Of a stretch of DNA of 64,000 bases, positions 1 to 10,008 are shown piece by piece. The stretch is from NCBI RefSeq assembly GCF_022230955.1, contig NZ_JAKKFI010000053.1, positions 62,001 through 126,000 on the forward strand, given 5' to 3'. Positions within the stretch are counted from its first letter, which is position 1. Each line of letters starts with the position of its first letter. The DNA comes from Micromonospora cabrerizensis. Its GTDB lineage: Bacteria; Actinomycetota; Actinomycetes; Mycobacteriales; Micromonosporaceae. The position numbers and the translations under genes were made by a program. The notes beneath the pieces are model-generated. The model was given only the letters and a program-made list of their open reading frames with translations. It did not search any database and was not told where the DNA came from.

Positions 1-1
1 G

Positions 2-1075
2 CCGAACGTGACCCTGGGCGTGGTGCTGGTGGCCGGGGCAGCCGCCGCCGCGGGAGGCGCGCTCACCATCGGCGAGCTGGTCGCGTTCGTCAGCCTCCAA
101 CTGATGCTCATCTGGCCGGTGCAGTCGCTGGGTTGGATCATCGCCAACGGCCAGGAGGCCGCCACCGCCGCCGACCGGATCCAGGAGGTGTTGGACACCC
201 CACCCCGGATCGTGGACTCCCCCGGCGCCCTCGCGCTGCCCCGCGACGCGGTCCACGGCCGGCTCCGCTTCGAACGTGTCGCGTTCAGCTACCCGGGTGC
301 CGCCGCACCGGTGCTGCACGAGATCGACCTGACCATCGAGCCCGGCGAGACACTGGCCCTGGTCGGCGCCACCGGCTCCGGCAAGAGCACACTGCTGTCC
401 CTGGTCCCCCGCCTGCACGACGTGACCGCCGGTCGGATCACCCTGGACGGGCACGACCTGCGCGAGCTGCGACTGGCCTCGCTACGCCGGCTGGTCGGGG
501 TGGCGTTCGAGGAACCCACGCTGTTCTCCATGTCGGTCCGGGAGAACCTCACCCTGGGTCACCCGGACGCCGGCGACGACGACGTCCGCGCCGCTCTCGC
601 GCTGGCTCAGGCCGACTTCGCGTACGACCTGCCGTGGGGGTTGGCCACCCGCGTGGGTGAGCAGGGGCTGTCCCTCTCCGGGGGGCAACGGCAGCGGCTC
701 GCGTTGGCGCGGGCCGTGCTCGGCCGGCCAGCGGTGCTGGTGCTGGACGACCCGCTGTCCGCGCTCGACGTGCACACCGAGGCGCTGGTCGAGGCGGCGC
801 TGCGCCGGGTCCTGCGCGACAGCACCGCGCTGCTGGTGGTGCACCGGCCGTCGACGATCGCGCTGGCCGACCGGGTCGCGCTGCTCCAGGACGGCCGGAT
901 CACCGCGATCGGCCGGCACTCCGAGCTGCTGGCCACCAGGCCGGCGTACCGGGCGCTTCTTGCCGCCGAACCGCAGACCGCAGCCGGCGAGTCGCCCGCC
1001 GGGCACCCGCCGCCGTCCGGAGCCACCGGGTCGAGTCCGTCCGCTTCGGACGGGTGGGGGCTGGTGCACTCGTGA
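2..1075 (+). CDS. ABC exporter half-transporter A (5' truncated)
   Basis: C-terminal part of an ABC exporter subunit; the reading frame is open to the left window edge, so the start and most of the membrane domain are missing. Visible are the last transmembrane segments followed by a nucleotide-binding domain: Walker A GATGSGKST, signature LSLSGGQ, Walker B LVLDDP and the H-loop His in VVHRPS. The catalytic Glu after Walker B is Asp (LDDP), and the Q-loop Gln is replaced (AFEEPTLF). In heterodimeric exporters of the TM287/288, BmrCD and LmrCD type, these substitutions mark the subunit forming the degenerate ATP site. Its stop overlaps the GTG of the next gene (GTGA), so the two are co-translated and probably form one exporter. 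The substrate cannot be read from sequence. Confidence 0.93.
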   Translation, partial: PNVTLGVVLVAGAAAAAGGALTIGELVAFVSLQLMLIWPVQSLGWIIANGQEAATAADRIQEVLDTPPRIVDSPGALALPRDAVHGRLRFERVAFSYPGAAAPVLHEIDLTIEPGETLALVGATGSGKSTLLSLVPRLHDVTAGRITLDGHDLRELRLASLRRLVGVAFEEPTLFSMSVRENLTLGHPDAGDDDVRAALALAQADFAYDLPWGLATRVGEQGLSLSGGQRQRLALARAVLGRPAVLVLDDPLSALDVHTEALVEAALRRVLRDSTALLVVHRPSTIALADRVALLQDGRITAIGRHSELLATRPAYRALLAAEPQTAAGESPAGHPPPSGATGSSPSASDGWGLVHS

Positions 1076-2952
1076 CCGTTCCGAAGCAGGCCGACCCACC
1101 GCCCGAGGAGGAGCCCGAACTCACCCGCTGGCGCGGAACCGCCACCGACCCGGAGGCCGACCGGAGCCGGGCCGAGGACACCGCGCCCGAGGCGGTGGCC
1201 CGGCTCCGCCGGCTCAGCCGGGTCCTGCTGGCCGACCTGCTCCGCCCGCACCGGGGGCGACTCACCGTCGCGGTCGGCCTCCTGCTGGCCCAGAACGCCG
1301 CCGCGATGGCCGGCCCGTACCTGGTCATGATCGGCATCGACCGGGCCATCCCGCCGCTGCGCGCCGGTGACCCCGGGCCGCTGATCGCCGTCGCCGGGGC
1401 GTTCGCGGCCGCCTCGGTGACCGAGTACGCGGCCCGTCGCGGGTTCCTCACCCTCTCCGCGCGCATCGGCCAGGCCGTCCTGCTGGACCTGCGGCAGCAG
1501 GTGTTCGGGCACTTCCTGCGGCTGTCGGTGGGCTTTCACGAGCGGTACACCTCCGGCCGGATGGTCTCCCGGCTCACCAGTGACCTGGACTCGATCGCCG
1601 AGCTGGTCGACGGGGGGATCGACAGCCTGGTGCTGGCCGGGCTGTCCATCCTGTCGGTGGCCGCCATCCTGCTCTGGCTGGACCTGCCACTGGCCTCCGT
1701 GACGCTGCTCGCCTTCCCGTTCCTGTTCTGGCTGTCCCGCTGGTTCGCCCGGTCGTCGGCCGGCGCGTACCGGCGGACCAGGGACGCTGTCGCACTGGTC
1801 ATCGTGCACTTCGTCGAGTCGATGCGGGGCATCCGGGCCGTGCAGGCGTTCCGCCGGGAACCGCGCAACCAACGGATCTTCGTGGCCCTCGGCGACGACT
1901 ACCGACGCACCAGCCTGCACGCGTTCCGGCTGATCGCCACGTACTCGCCCGCGATCAAGCTGATCGGCAACATCACCGTGGCGGTGGTGCTCTGCTACGG
2001 CGGTTGGCGGGTGCTCGGTGGGCAGACCGAGATCGGCGTGCTCGCCGCGTTCCTGCTCTACCTGCGCCGCTTCTTCGAGCCGATGCAGGAGCTGAGCCAG
2101 TTCTACAACTCGCTCCAGTCGGCCACCGCGGCCCTGGAGAAACTGGCCGGGGTGCTCGACGAACGACCAGCCGTCGCCGAACCGGCCCGGCCCACCCCGC
2201 TGCCGACCGGCCCCGGGCGCGGCGAGCTGACCTTCCGGGCGGTCTCCTTCGGCTACCGCCCGGACACCCCGATCCTCGCCGAGCTGGAGCTGACCGTGCC
2301 GGCCGGGCAGACCGTGGCGCTGATCGGGCCGACCGGCGCGGGCAAGTCGACCATCGCCAAGCTGGTCGCCCGGTTCCACGACCCGGACACCGGCACGGTA
2401 CGGCTGGACGGGGTCGACCTGCGCGACGTGCGCGACGCCGACCTGCGTCGGGCGGTGGTGCTGGTGACGCAGGAGAACCACCTGTTCAGCGGGACCGTCA
2501 CGGAGAACATCCGGTTCGGCCGCCCGAGCGCGGACGACGCCGAGGTCCAGGCCGCGGCGCAGGCGATCGGCGCGCACAGCTTCATCGCCGCACTGCCCGA
2601 GGGGTACGCCACCCAGGTGCACCGACGCGGCGGCCGGCTCTCCGCCGGGCAGCGGCAGCTCGTCGCGTTCGCCCGTGCCTTCCTGGCCGACCCGGCCGTG
2701 CTGATCCTGGACGAGGCCACGTCGTCGCTGGACGTGCCGACCGAGCGGCTGGTGCAGCGGGCCCTCGGCACCATCCTGCGCGACCGCACCGCCCTGGTGA
2801 TCGCGCACCGACTCTCCACCGTGGAAACCGCCGACCGGGTGCTCGTCCTCGACGACGGCAAGGTCGTCGAGGACGGCCCGCCCGCCGTGCTGGCCGAGGC
2901 CGACGGCCGGTACGCGGCCCTGCACCGGCAGTGGCGCGACTCGCTGATCTGA
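1072..2952 (+). CDS. ABC exporter half-transporter B
   Basis: Full-length exporter subunit of 626 residues: a variable N-terminus, a six-helix exporter membrane domain (about residues 60-340) and a C-terminal ATPase domain. It has Walker A GPTGAGKST, Q-loop Gln in LVTQENHLF, signature RLSAGQRQ, Walker B ILDEATSSLD with the catalytic Glu intact, and switch His in IAHRLSTVE. It supplies the consensus catalytic residues that the preceding subunit lacks, as expected for the partner of a heterodimer. I chose the GTG that overlaps the upstream stop over an in-frame GTG six codons earlier, because the GTGA junction is standard and a G-rich ribosome-binding stretch lies just upstream. Likely role: drug or lipid-like substrate export. 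Confidence 0.93.
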   Translation: MTVPKQADPPPEEEPELTRWRGTATDPEADRSRAEDTAPEAVARLRRLSRVLLADLLRPHRGRLTVAVGLLLAQNAAAMAGPYLVMIGIDRAIPPLRAGDPGPLIAVAGAFAAASVTEYAARRGFLTLSARIGQAVLLDLRQQVFGHFLRLSVGFHERYTSGRMVSRLTSDLDSIAELVDGGIDSLVLAGLSILSVAAILLWLDLPLASVTLLAFPFLFWLSRWFARSSAGAYRRTRDAVALVIVHFVESMRGIRAVQAFRREPRNQRIFVALGDDYRRTSLHAFRLIATYSPAIKLIGNITVAVVLCYGGWRVLGGQTEIGVLAAFLLYLRRFFEPMQELSQFYNSLQSATAALEKLAGVLDERPAVAEPARPTPLPTGPGRGELTFRAVSFGYRPDTPILAELELTVPAGQTVALIGPTGAGKSTIAKLVARFHDPDTGTVRLDGVDLRDVRDADLRRAVVLVTQENHLFSGTVTENIRFGRPSADDAEVQAAAQAIGAHSFIAALPEGYATQVHRRGGRLSAGQRQLVAFARAFLADPAVLILDEATSSLDVPTERLVQRALGTILRDRTALVIAHRLSTVETADRVLVLDDGKVVEDGPPAVLAEADGRYAALHRQWRDSLI

Positions 2953-3031
2953 CCGCCTGCCCCCGGTCGGTGGCCGCCCGGCGGCCGGTGTGTTCGGCGG
3001 CAACTACGTGGCCGGGCACCCGCGAGGTGCC

Positions 3032-3037
3032 TACGAT
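3032..3037 (+). promoter_or_regulatory. Probable -10 box of valS (leaderless start)
   Basis: TACGAT fits the actinobacterial -10 consensus TANNNT and ends six bases before the valS ATG, so transcription would begin at or next to the A of the start codon. No Shine-Dalgarno sequence precedes the ATG, which agrees with a leaderless mRNA. No convincing -35 box is seen. Confidence 0.5.
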
Positions 3038-3043
3038 CGCAGG

Positions 3044-5611
3044 ATGACCGAAACGGCGAGGACGGCCCGAGCGGGCGTTCCCGAGCGTCCGACCCTGGAC
3101 GGGCTCGAGGAGAGCTGGGCACGCCGCTGGCAGGAGGAGGGCACGTACGCGTTCGACCGCTCGAAGAAGGAGCGCAAGGACGTGTACGCCATCGACACCC
3201 CGCCGCCGACCGTATCGGGCGAGTTGCACATGGGGCACGTCTTCTCGTACACGCACACCGACACCGTCGCGCGCTACCAGCGGATGCACGGCAAGGCCGT
3301 CTTCTACCCGATGGGCTGGGACGACAACGGGCTGCCCACCGAGCGCCGCGTGCAGAACGTGTACGGGGTGCGCTGCGATCCGGCGCTGGCGTACGACCCG
3401 GTGTGGCGGCCACCGTCGACCCCGGTGGACGACGCGGCCCGCCGTGACCCCACCCCGATCTCCCGACGCAACTTCATCGAGCTGTGCGAACGACTGACGG
3501 TCACCGACGAGCAGGTGTTCGAGGCGTTGTGGCGGCGGCTCGGGCTCTCGGTGGACTGGTCGTTGACCTACACGACGATCGGTCGGGTCGCCCGGGCCAC
3601 CAGCCAGCGCGCGTTCGTGCGCAACCTGCTCCGGGGCGAGGCGTACCAGTCGGAGGCGCCGACGCTCTGGGACGTCGGCTTCGCCACCGCGGTCGCCCAG
3701 GCGGAGCTGGAGGACCGGGAGCGCCCCGGCGCGTACCACCGGCTGCGGTTCGCCACGCCCGAGGGGCGTGAGGTGCTCATCGACACCACCCGACCCGAGC
3801 TGCTGCCGGCCTGTGTGGCGCTGGTCTGTCACCCCGACGACGAGCGGTACGCCGACCTGGTCGGCGCCACGGTGCGCAGCCCGTTGTTCGCCGTCGAGGT
3901 GCCGGTGTACTCCCACCCCCTCGCCGATCCGGCCAAGGGCACCGGCGTGGCGATGGTCTGCACGTTCGGTGACCTGACCGACGTGACCTGGTGGCGTGAG
4001 CTGCGACTGGACACCCGGGTGGTGATCGGCCGGGACGGCCGGCTGCTGCCCGAGCCGCCGGCCGGGGTGCCGGCGCAGCCGTACGCGGCGCTGGCCGGGC
4101 AGACCGTCAACGGCGCCCGCCGCGAGATCGTCGGGATGCTGGCCGACGCGGGTGACCTGATCGGCGAGCCGCGCCCGATCACCCACCCGGTCAAGTTCTA
4201 CGAACGCGGCGACCGGCCACTGGAGATCGTCTCGACTCGACAGTGGTATCTGCGCAACGGTGGCCGGGATGCCGAGCTGCGGGCGACGCTGCTGGCCCGG
4301 GGCGGGGAGCTGCGCTGGGTGCCGGCGCACATGAAACACCGCTACGACAACTGGGTGGGTGGCCTGACCGGGGACTGGCTGGTCAGTCGCCAGCGTTTCT
4401 TCGGGGTGCCGGTGCCGGTGTGGTACCGGCTCGACGACACTGGCGAGCCGGACTGGTCCCACCCTCTCACGCCGGACGAGTCCGCGCTGCCGGTCGATCC
4501 ATCCAGCGATCCGGCACCCGGCTACGACGAGTCGCAGCGCGGCCGTCCGGGTGGCTTCGTCGGCGATCCGGACGTGCTGGACACCTGGGCCACCTCGTCG
4601 TTGACCCCGCAGATCGTCGGCGGCTGGGAGACCGATCCGGACCTGTTCGCCGCGATCTTCCCGATGGACCTCCGCCCCCAGGGGCAGGAGATCATCCGGA
4701 CCTGGCTCTTCGACACGGTGGTCCGGTCGCACTTCGAGCACGGTGTGCTGCCCTGGCGGGACACCGTGCTCTCCGGCTGGATCCTCGACCCGGACCACAA
4801 GAAGATGGCCAAGTCCAAGGGCAACGTGGTCACCCCGCTGGCGCTGCTGGAGCAGCACGGCTCGGACGCGGTGCGCTACTGGGCGGCCAGCGGCAAGCCC
4901 GGCATGGACCTGGCGTTCGACCCGGCACAGATCAAGATCGGCCGGCGGCTGGCCACCAAACTGCTCAACGCGTCCAAGTTCGCGCTCGGGTTGGGTGCGG
5001 CGGACGCGTTACGCGCTCCGGCGACTTCCCCACTGGACCGGGCCATGCTCGCCGAGCTGGCCACCGTGGTCACCACCGCGAGCACCGCCTTCGACGCGTA
5101 CGACCACACGGCGGCGTTGCAGGCCACCGAGGCGTTCTTCTGGCGGTTCTGCGACGACTACATCGAGCTGGTCAAGGAACGCGCCTACGGCACCGGCGCG
5201 GGGGCCGACTCGGCGCGGGCGGCGCTGGCCTCGGCGCTGTCGGTGCAGCTGCGACTGTTCGCCCCGTTCCTGCCGTACGTGACCGAGGAGGTCTGGTCGT
5301 GGTGGCTGTACGGCTCGGTGCACCGCGCGCCGTGGCCCACCACCCACGAGGTGGCCCGGACGATCGAGGGGTCGGGTGACCCGGCGCTGCTGCGGCTCGC
5401 CGGCGACGCGTTGAGCCAGGTGCGGCGGGCCAAGTCGGAGCGGAAGCTGTCGATGAAGGCGGAGGTGCCGCTGGCCGAGGCGCTCGGCCCGGCGGCGCTG
5501 CTGGAGCAGCTCACCCTGGTCGCCGACGACCTGCGGGCGGCCGGCCGGATCGGCAAGCTCGACCTGCTACCCGACCGCACCCCGGAGCTCGTCATCGCCT
5601 GCGCCTTCTGA
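3044..5611 (+). CDS. valS: Valine--tRNA ligase, archaeal/rickettsial-like form
   Basis: Class I aminoacyl-tRNA synthetase charging tRNA-Val, 855 residues. The HIGH signature is HMGH within PPPTVSGELHMGH (about residue 60) and the KMSKS signature is KMAKS (about residue 588); an editing domain lies between and an anticodon-binding helical domain follows. The nucleotide-site context PPPTVSG and the following GWDDNGLPTERR stretch resemble archaeal and Rickettsia ValS; common bacterial ValS has PPPNVTGSLHMGHA and GTDHAGIATQ there. The C-terminal coiled-coil arm of common bacterial ValS is absent: the protein ends soon after the anticodon-binding domain. I start at the ATG directly after the -10 box rather than an upstream ATG that would sit in the promoter. 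Whether it is the only ValS of the cell cannot be told from this window. Confidence 0.93.
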   Translation: MTETARTARAGVPERPTLDGLEESWARRWQEEGTYAFDRSKKERKDVYAIDTPPPTVSGELHMGHVFSYTHTDTVARYQRMHGKAVFYPMGWDDNGLPTERRVQNVYGVRCDPALAYDPVWRPPSTPVDDAARRDPTPISRRNFIELCERLTVTDEQVFEALWRRLGLSVDWSLTYTTIGRVARATSQRAFVRNLLRGEAYQSEAPTLWDVGFATAVAQAELEDRERPGAYHRLRFATPEGREVLIDTTRPELLPACVALVCHPDDERYADLVGATVRSPLFAVEVPVYSHPLADPAKGTGVAMVCTFGDLTDVTWWRELRLDTRVVIGRDGRLLPEPPAGVPAQPYAALAGQTVNGARREIVGMLADAGDLIGEPRPITHPVKFYERGDRPLEIVSTRQWYLRNGGRDAELRATLLARGGELRWVPAHMKHRYDNWVGGLTGDWLVSRQRFFGVPVPVWYRLDDTGEPDWSHPLTPDESALPVDPSSDPAPGYDESQRGRPGGFVGDPDVLDTWATSSLTPQIVGGWETDPDLFAAIFPMDLRPQGQEIIRTWLFDTVVRSHFEHGVLPWRDTVLSGWILDPDHKKMAKSKGNVVTPLALLEQHGSDAVRYWAASGKPGMDLAFDPAQIKIGRRLATKLLNASKFALGLGAADALRAPATSPLDRAMLAELATVVTTASTAFDAYDHTAALQATEAFFWRFCDDYIELVKERAYGTGAGADSARAALASALSVQLRLFAPFLPYVTEEVWSWWLYGSVHRAPWPTTHEVARTIEGSGDPALLRLAGDALSQVRRAKSERKLSMKAEVPLAEALGPAALLEQLTLVADDLRAAGRIGKLDLLPDRTPELVIACAF

Positions 5612-5690
5612 CCCGGTATGTGTGCTGGACGCTCACTCGGAGCGATGCGATGATCATGGGTCATCATCCAACACAGTGAATACGGGGATC

Positions 5691-6620
5691 ATGCGCATTC
5701 GTACACTCGTCGCCGGCCTCACCGCCGGCCTGCTCGTCGCCGTCGGCCTGACCGGCCCCGCCCAGGCGGCGACCGTCACCGCCACCTACACCGGATGGAC
5801 GTGGAACGTCGCCGGCTGGACCATCCACCGAGGCGCCACCAACAACGGCCTCATCCCGGCCCTCTCGGACTCCATCCGCAACCGGGCCGCCACCTTCGCC
5901 GCCCTCAACGAGCTCTGTTGGAGCCAGTACAAGGCCGTCCAGGCGAACCTGCTCGCGTCCGGTTGGCCGCAGGACGACAGCAACTTCTCCCGGTTCGAGG
6001 CGCACAACGAGACCGCGTGTGGCGGTGAACCGTTCGGCGTGGCCCTCTTCAGCCGGGCACCCCTCGGGGCGGCCAACCGCTACGCGTTGGCCGCGGACGG
6101 CACCAGCGAGCGGCGCAAACTGCTCTGCGCACCGCTCGAAGCGCGCCCGCACCTGCGGTTCTGCACCACCCACATCACGCCGTCGAACGCGGTGATCAAC
6201 GGCAGGACCATCAACGCGACCCAGTTGGACGAGGTCCGCAGCAGGATCGACAGTTTCGCCGCCAACGGGGACACCGTCCTGATCGCCGGTGACTTCAACG
6301 CCCAGCCGCACTACGGGCGGCTCGACTCCTGGTACTCGACCACTCTGAACACGCCGAACAACGGTGCCAACACCGGCGCTTACCGGGAGCTCGACGACAC
6401 CGACAGCCGCTGCCCCGGGTACGGCGAGACCACCGTCTACGACGGCAACACCGAGGGCCTCTGCGGCCAGGGTAAGAAGATCGACCTGATCTTCGTACGC
6501 AACGACCGGATCGCCGGGTCGTACAGCGGCGACTCACTGGCCATCTCGACCACCTGCGGCGGCCCCTGTTCGGATCACCGGATCGTCATCGGCACGGTCA
6601 CCGTCTCCGTGACCGCCTGA
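5691..6620 (+). CDS. Secreted endonuclease/exonuclease/phosphatase-family protein
   Basis: Metal-dependent phosphohydrolase of the DNase I/exonuclease III fold, 309 residues, exported. Residues 1-26 are a classical signal peptide (basic start, hydrophobic core, cleavage after AQA). Family motifs are present in order: WNVAGW near the N-terminus, the Glu in ALNELCW, TTHITP, AGDFNAQP (metal/catalytic Asp-Asn), a late IDLIF, and SDHRIV with the catalytic His near the C-terminus. Several cysteines suggest disulfides in the mature protein. The ATG is preceded by GGGGA. The substrate could be nucleic acid, a phosphoester or a sphingomyelinase-like lipid; sequence alone does not decide. It stands alone between valS and a convergent membrane-protein gene. 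Confidence 0.85.
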   Translation: MRIRTLVAGLTAGLLVAVGLTGPAQAATVTATYTGWTWNVAGWTIHRGATNNGLIPALSDSIRNRAATFAALNELCWSQYKAVQANLLASGWPQDDSNFSRFEAHNETACGGEPFGVALFSRAPLGAANRYALAADGTSERRKLLCAPLEARPHLRFCTTHITPSNAVINGRTINATQLDEVRSRIDSFAANGDTVLIAGDFNAQPHYGRLDSWYSTTLNTPNNGANTGAYRELDDTDSRCPGYGETTVYDGNTEGLCGQGKKIDLIFVRNDRIAGSYSGDSLAISTTCGGPCSDHRIVIGTVTVSVTA

Positions 6621-6628
6621 TCAGGTGG

Positions 6629-6671
6629 CCGGTCCGCCGCCGCCCACCCCCCTGGGGCGGCGGCGGGCCGG
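6629..6671. terminator. Strong hairpin between convergent genes
   Basis: A 17-pair GC-rich stem with one G-T wobble and a 9-base loop fills the space between the stop codons of the secreted phosphohydrolase and the oppositely oriented membrane-protein gene. No T-run on either side, as is usual in this type of genome; it probably acts in both directions. Confidence 0.7.
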
Positions 6672-6674
6672 CGG

Positions 6675-7325
6675 TCACCAACCGCGCAGGAAGCGCAGCC
6701 CGAGCAGGAACGCGACCACGGCGGGCCCCACCAGCAGGGTGATCGCCTGGAGGCGGTACGGCATCCGGTGCCGAGTCAGCTCCCCCGCGTTGCCCAGGAC
6801 GATGGCCCCGGCCAGCATCAGGAACGCACCCCACCAGCCGGTCTCCGGGTCGATCAGGTCCACCCGGATCAGTTGCAGGGTCAGGCCGAGCAACGCGCCG
6901 GTCAGCGCGAGCAGGGCCACCGCCCGGTGCAGGCCACGGGCCAGCGGGTGGGCCGCCCGCCAGTAGTAGGTGCCGGCGACCGCCAGACAGGGCAGCACCA
7001 CCAGCAGCGGCCAGCCCCGCCCCATCACACCGAACATCAGCAGCGCGCCCACCGCGAACACCAGGGTGCCGACGCAGGCGAGCATGTAACCGGCGAAGGC
7101 CCGGCCACCACCTCGCGCCAGCAACGGCCCGCCGCTGGCCGCGATCAACGCGGCCGGGATCAGGATGAACACGGCCCACCAGTGGAACTGACCGGTGCCC
7201 TGGGCGGCCGTGGCGACCGTCGCGCAGGCCAGCCCGGCGACGGCCAGGCTGGTCAACCAGGGCCGACTGCTCCGGGAGTACGGCTCAGCCAACGACGTCT
7301 GCTCCGCTTCGACGCTCACGCCCAC
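6675..7325 (-). CDS. Integral membrane protein, function unknown
   Basis: 216 residues with about seven hydrophobic helices covering nearly the whole protein and a short polar N-terminus. I see no catalytic motif. It lies 87 bases beyond the last gene of the ABC-2 cluster on the same strand, but a strong hairpin separates them, so it is probably transcribed separately. The start is a GTG; a second GTG two codons later is equally possible because no clear ribosome-binding site is visible. Confidence 0.75.
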   Translation of the reverse strand: MGVSVEAEQTSLAEPYSRSSRPWLTSLAVAGLACATVATAAQGTGQFHWWAVFILIPAALIAASGGPLLARGGGRAFAGYMLACVGTLVFAVGALLMFGVMGRGWPLLVVLPCLAVAGTYYWRAAHPLARGLHRAVALLALTGALLGLTLQLIRVDLIDPETGWWGAFLMLAGAIVLGNAGELTRHRMPYRLQAITLLVGPAVVAFLLGLRFLRGW

Positions 7326-7356
7326 CAGCCTGGCCCGACGGGGCCTGACCGGTCCA

Positions 7357-7393
7357 TCCGGCCAGCCCTACCGCCAGGCGGGGGCTGGCCGGA
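7357..7393 (-). terminator. Hairpin terminator after the ABC-2 cluster
   Basis: Perfect 12-pair stem (arm TCCGGCCAGCCC and its complement) with a 13-base loop, 19 bases downstream of the permease stop codon. No T-run. Confidence 0.65.
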
Positions 7394-7412
7394 GCAGCGT
7401 TTCGCACCGGTG

Positions 7413-8123
7413 TCAGCTCGTCTCGCCGGCCACGCTGAACGAGCGCAGACGGTCGATGGCCAGCACGGTGAAGCCGACGCTGACCAGCGCGGTCATCACC
7501 GATGCCACCGGCACCGACACGGTGGTCTCCAGCAGCTCGGTGGGGGCGATCCGGTCGGCGAGGGCGATCACGTACTGCTGGATGGAGAGCACCTTGGTGC
7601 CGCTGACGAAGTTGCCCAGCAGCCCCTCCCAGATCAGCACGTAGACCAGCCCGAGCAGCACCGGCCGCCGGGTGACCAGGCTGAGCGCGAGGAACAACGC
7701 CGAGTACGCCAGCGCGCCGAGCGCCGCGGCGACGGCCAACGCGAGGCCGAGGCGTACCGAAGCGGCCAGCACGCCCGCGACGTAGAGCGGCACCACCACG
7801 GTGGCCGCGGTGACGCCGGCGGCCACCGCGAGCTTCGGCAGCACGATCTGCCAGCGCGGCAGCGGCTTGGTCAGGATGTGCACGACAGTGCCGTCGTCGA
7901 TCTCGGCGCCCAGCACGCCCGTGCCGACGATCAGCGCGACCACCGGCAGCACCACGGCCAGCCCGAGGCCGACCAGCACCGGCGGCCCCCACTCGCCCGG
8001 GTCCACGCCCAGCGACCGGCAGAGCACGGCCAGCCCGAGCAGCACCAACGGCAGCGGGAGCAGCAGCAGGAACCGACGCCGGCCGAACAGCCCGCGTGCG
8101 GTGATCCAGGTAATTGTCGACAT
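7413..8123 (-). CDS. ABC-2 type transporter permease
   Basis: 236-residue membrane protein with about six hydrophobic segments. The early loop EIDDGTVVHILTKPLPR is the typical ABC-2 permease motif (acidic residue, then G-x-x, then P-x-x-R) between helices 2 and 3. The ATPase immediately upstream on the same strand is its likely partner. The 68-base space between them carries an intercistronic repeat that ends nine bases before this ATG. Probably exports a drug, lipid or polymer precursor; the substrate is unknown. Confidence 0.85.
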   Translation of the reverse strand: MSTITWITARGLFGRRRFLLLLPLPLVLLGLAVLCRSLGVDPGEWGPPVLVGLGLAVVLPVVALIVGTGVLGAEIDDGTVVHILTKPLPRWQIVLPKLAVAAGVTAATVVVPLYVAGVLAASVRLGLALAVAAALGALAYSALFLALSLVTRRPVLLGLVYVLIWEGLLGNFVSGTKVLSIQQYVIALADRIAPTELLETTVSVPVASVMTALVSVGFTVLAIDRLRSFSVAGETS

Positions 8124-8131
8124 GTCAGCTT

Positions 8132-8187
8132 CTTTCGTTCGTGACTGCGGGGCTCACTCGCTGCGCTCGTTCACTCCTCGCACTCAC
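8132..8187 (-). repeat. Intercistronic repeat, copy 1
   Basis: Read on the minus strand this begins GTGAGTGCGAGGAGTGAACG and ends CCCCGCAGTCACGAACGAAAG. It closely matches the 23694-23740 copy, apart from a few substitutions and a duplicated GAGCGCAGC segment. Both copies lie between a stop codon and the next start codon inside an ABC-transporter operon. Confidence 0.7.
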
Positions 8188-8191
8188 CTGG

Positions 8192-9102
<911 letters not shown>

Positions 9103-9103
<1 letters not shown>

Positions 9104-10008
9104 CAGGAGGCGACCTTCCGGTAGCGGACCAGCAGGAGGGCGGTCGCGCCGGCGACCAACAGCACCGCGGCCAGGGCGTAGACCGGGCCGAACCCGCCGA
9201 TCATCATCTCGCCCGGATCGCCCTCGACCAGCAGGTCACCCAGCGACCAGATGCCCACCCCCTGCACCAGCGTGGAGGGCGAGGCGAGCCCGGCCAGCTC
9301 GTTGGCGGCGCGCGACGGCAGGATGCTCAGCACCCCGACGATCGGGGTGGTCATCAGGAAGACCGCCACGATCCCACCGGCGGCGAAGGCGCGCTTGCCG
9401 GTCAGCGAGGCGACCAGCAGCCCGATCGAGGCGAAGACCACCGCCCACAGCCCGGCGTAGAGCAGCCCGGGCAGCAGGTCGAGCAGCTCGTTCCACACCC
9501 CGCGCATGCCCTGCTTGGTGGTGAAGGCGGCACCCAGGAACATCAGCAACTGTGGTCCGCCGAGGAGCAGCCAGAGGGCCGTGACCAGCGCCAGCAGCTT
9601 GGCCAGCGCGTAGTCGCTGCGCGGCAGCGGCCGGGAGAAGTACAGCGGCAGCACACCGCTGCGCAGGTCGCGGGAGACCAGCTCCGGAGCGACGACCGCG
9701 ACGAAGAAGATGACAAGCCAGCTCATCGCGTCGGCGAACTGGGCGTACGTGGCGACCGGCTCGCCGATCTGGCTGCGGATGGCCGCGAGGGCCACCGCGA
9801 CCAGGGAGACGATGCCGACCACGAGCCACGGGAAGATCTTGGCCTTGGCGCTGCGCCCGAACCCGAACGCGGTGCGCAGCCCGTGCCCGTAGAGGGCGCC
9901 GAAGACCTGGCGGCGGCCCAGCCTCGGGCCCTCGTAGCGCTGGTAGCCGATGTCGTGGATGACGCCTGTCGGCGCGGGACGCACGGCGGCTGCGGTCGGC
10001 TCAGGCAT
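9103..10008 (-). CDS. ABC-2 type transporter permease
   Basis: 301 residues: a polar N-terminal tail of about 60 residues followed by six hydrophobic helices. After the second helix it has the motif ELVSRDLRSGVLPLYFSRPL, characteristic of ABC-2 permeases such as NosY/YhaP-like proteins. The start codon lies inside the end of the upstream ATPase gene (8-base overlap ATGCCTGA), and its own stop overlaps the next ATPase start, so all are co-translated. I reject a longer frame starting 30 codons earlier because it would lie within the ATPase gene. Confidence 0.88.

Noticed and set aside
607-3003. A 798-codon minus-strand frame across the ABC exporter genes
   Set aside because: Composition is typical antisense reading of ABC domains; the plus-strand genes have complete family motifs.
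2582-4858. A 758-codon minus-strand frame across the exporter and valS
   Set aside because: Antisense of two recognised genes and spans their boundary.
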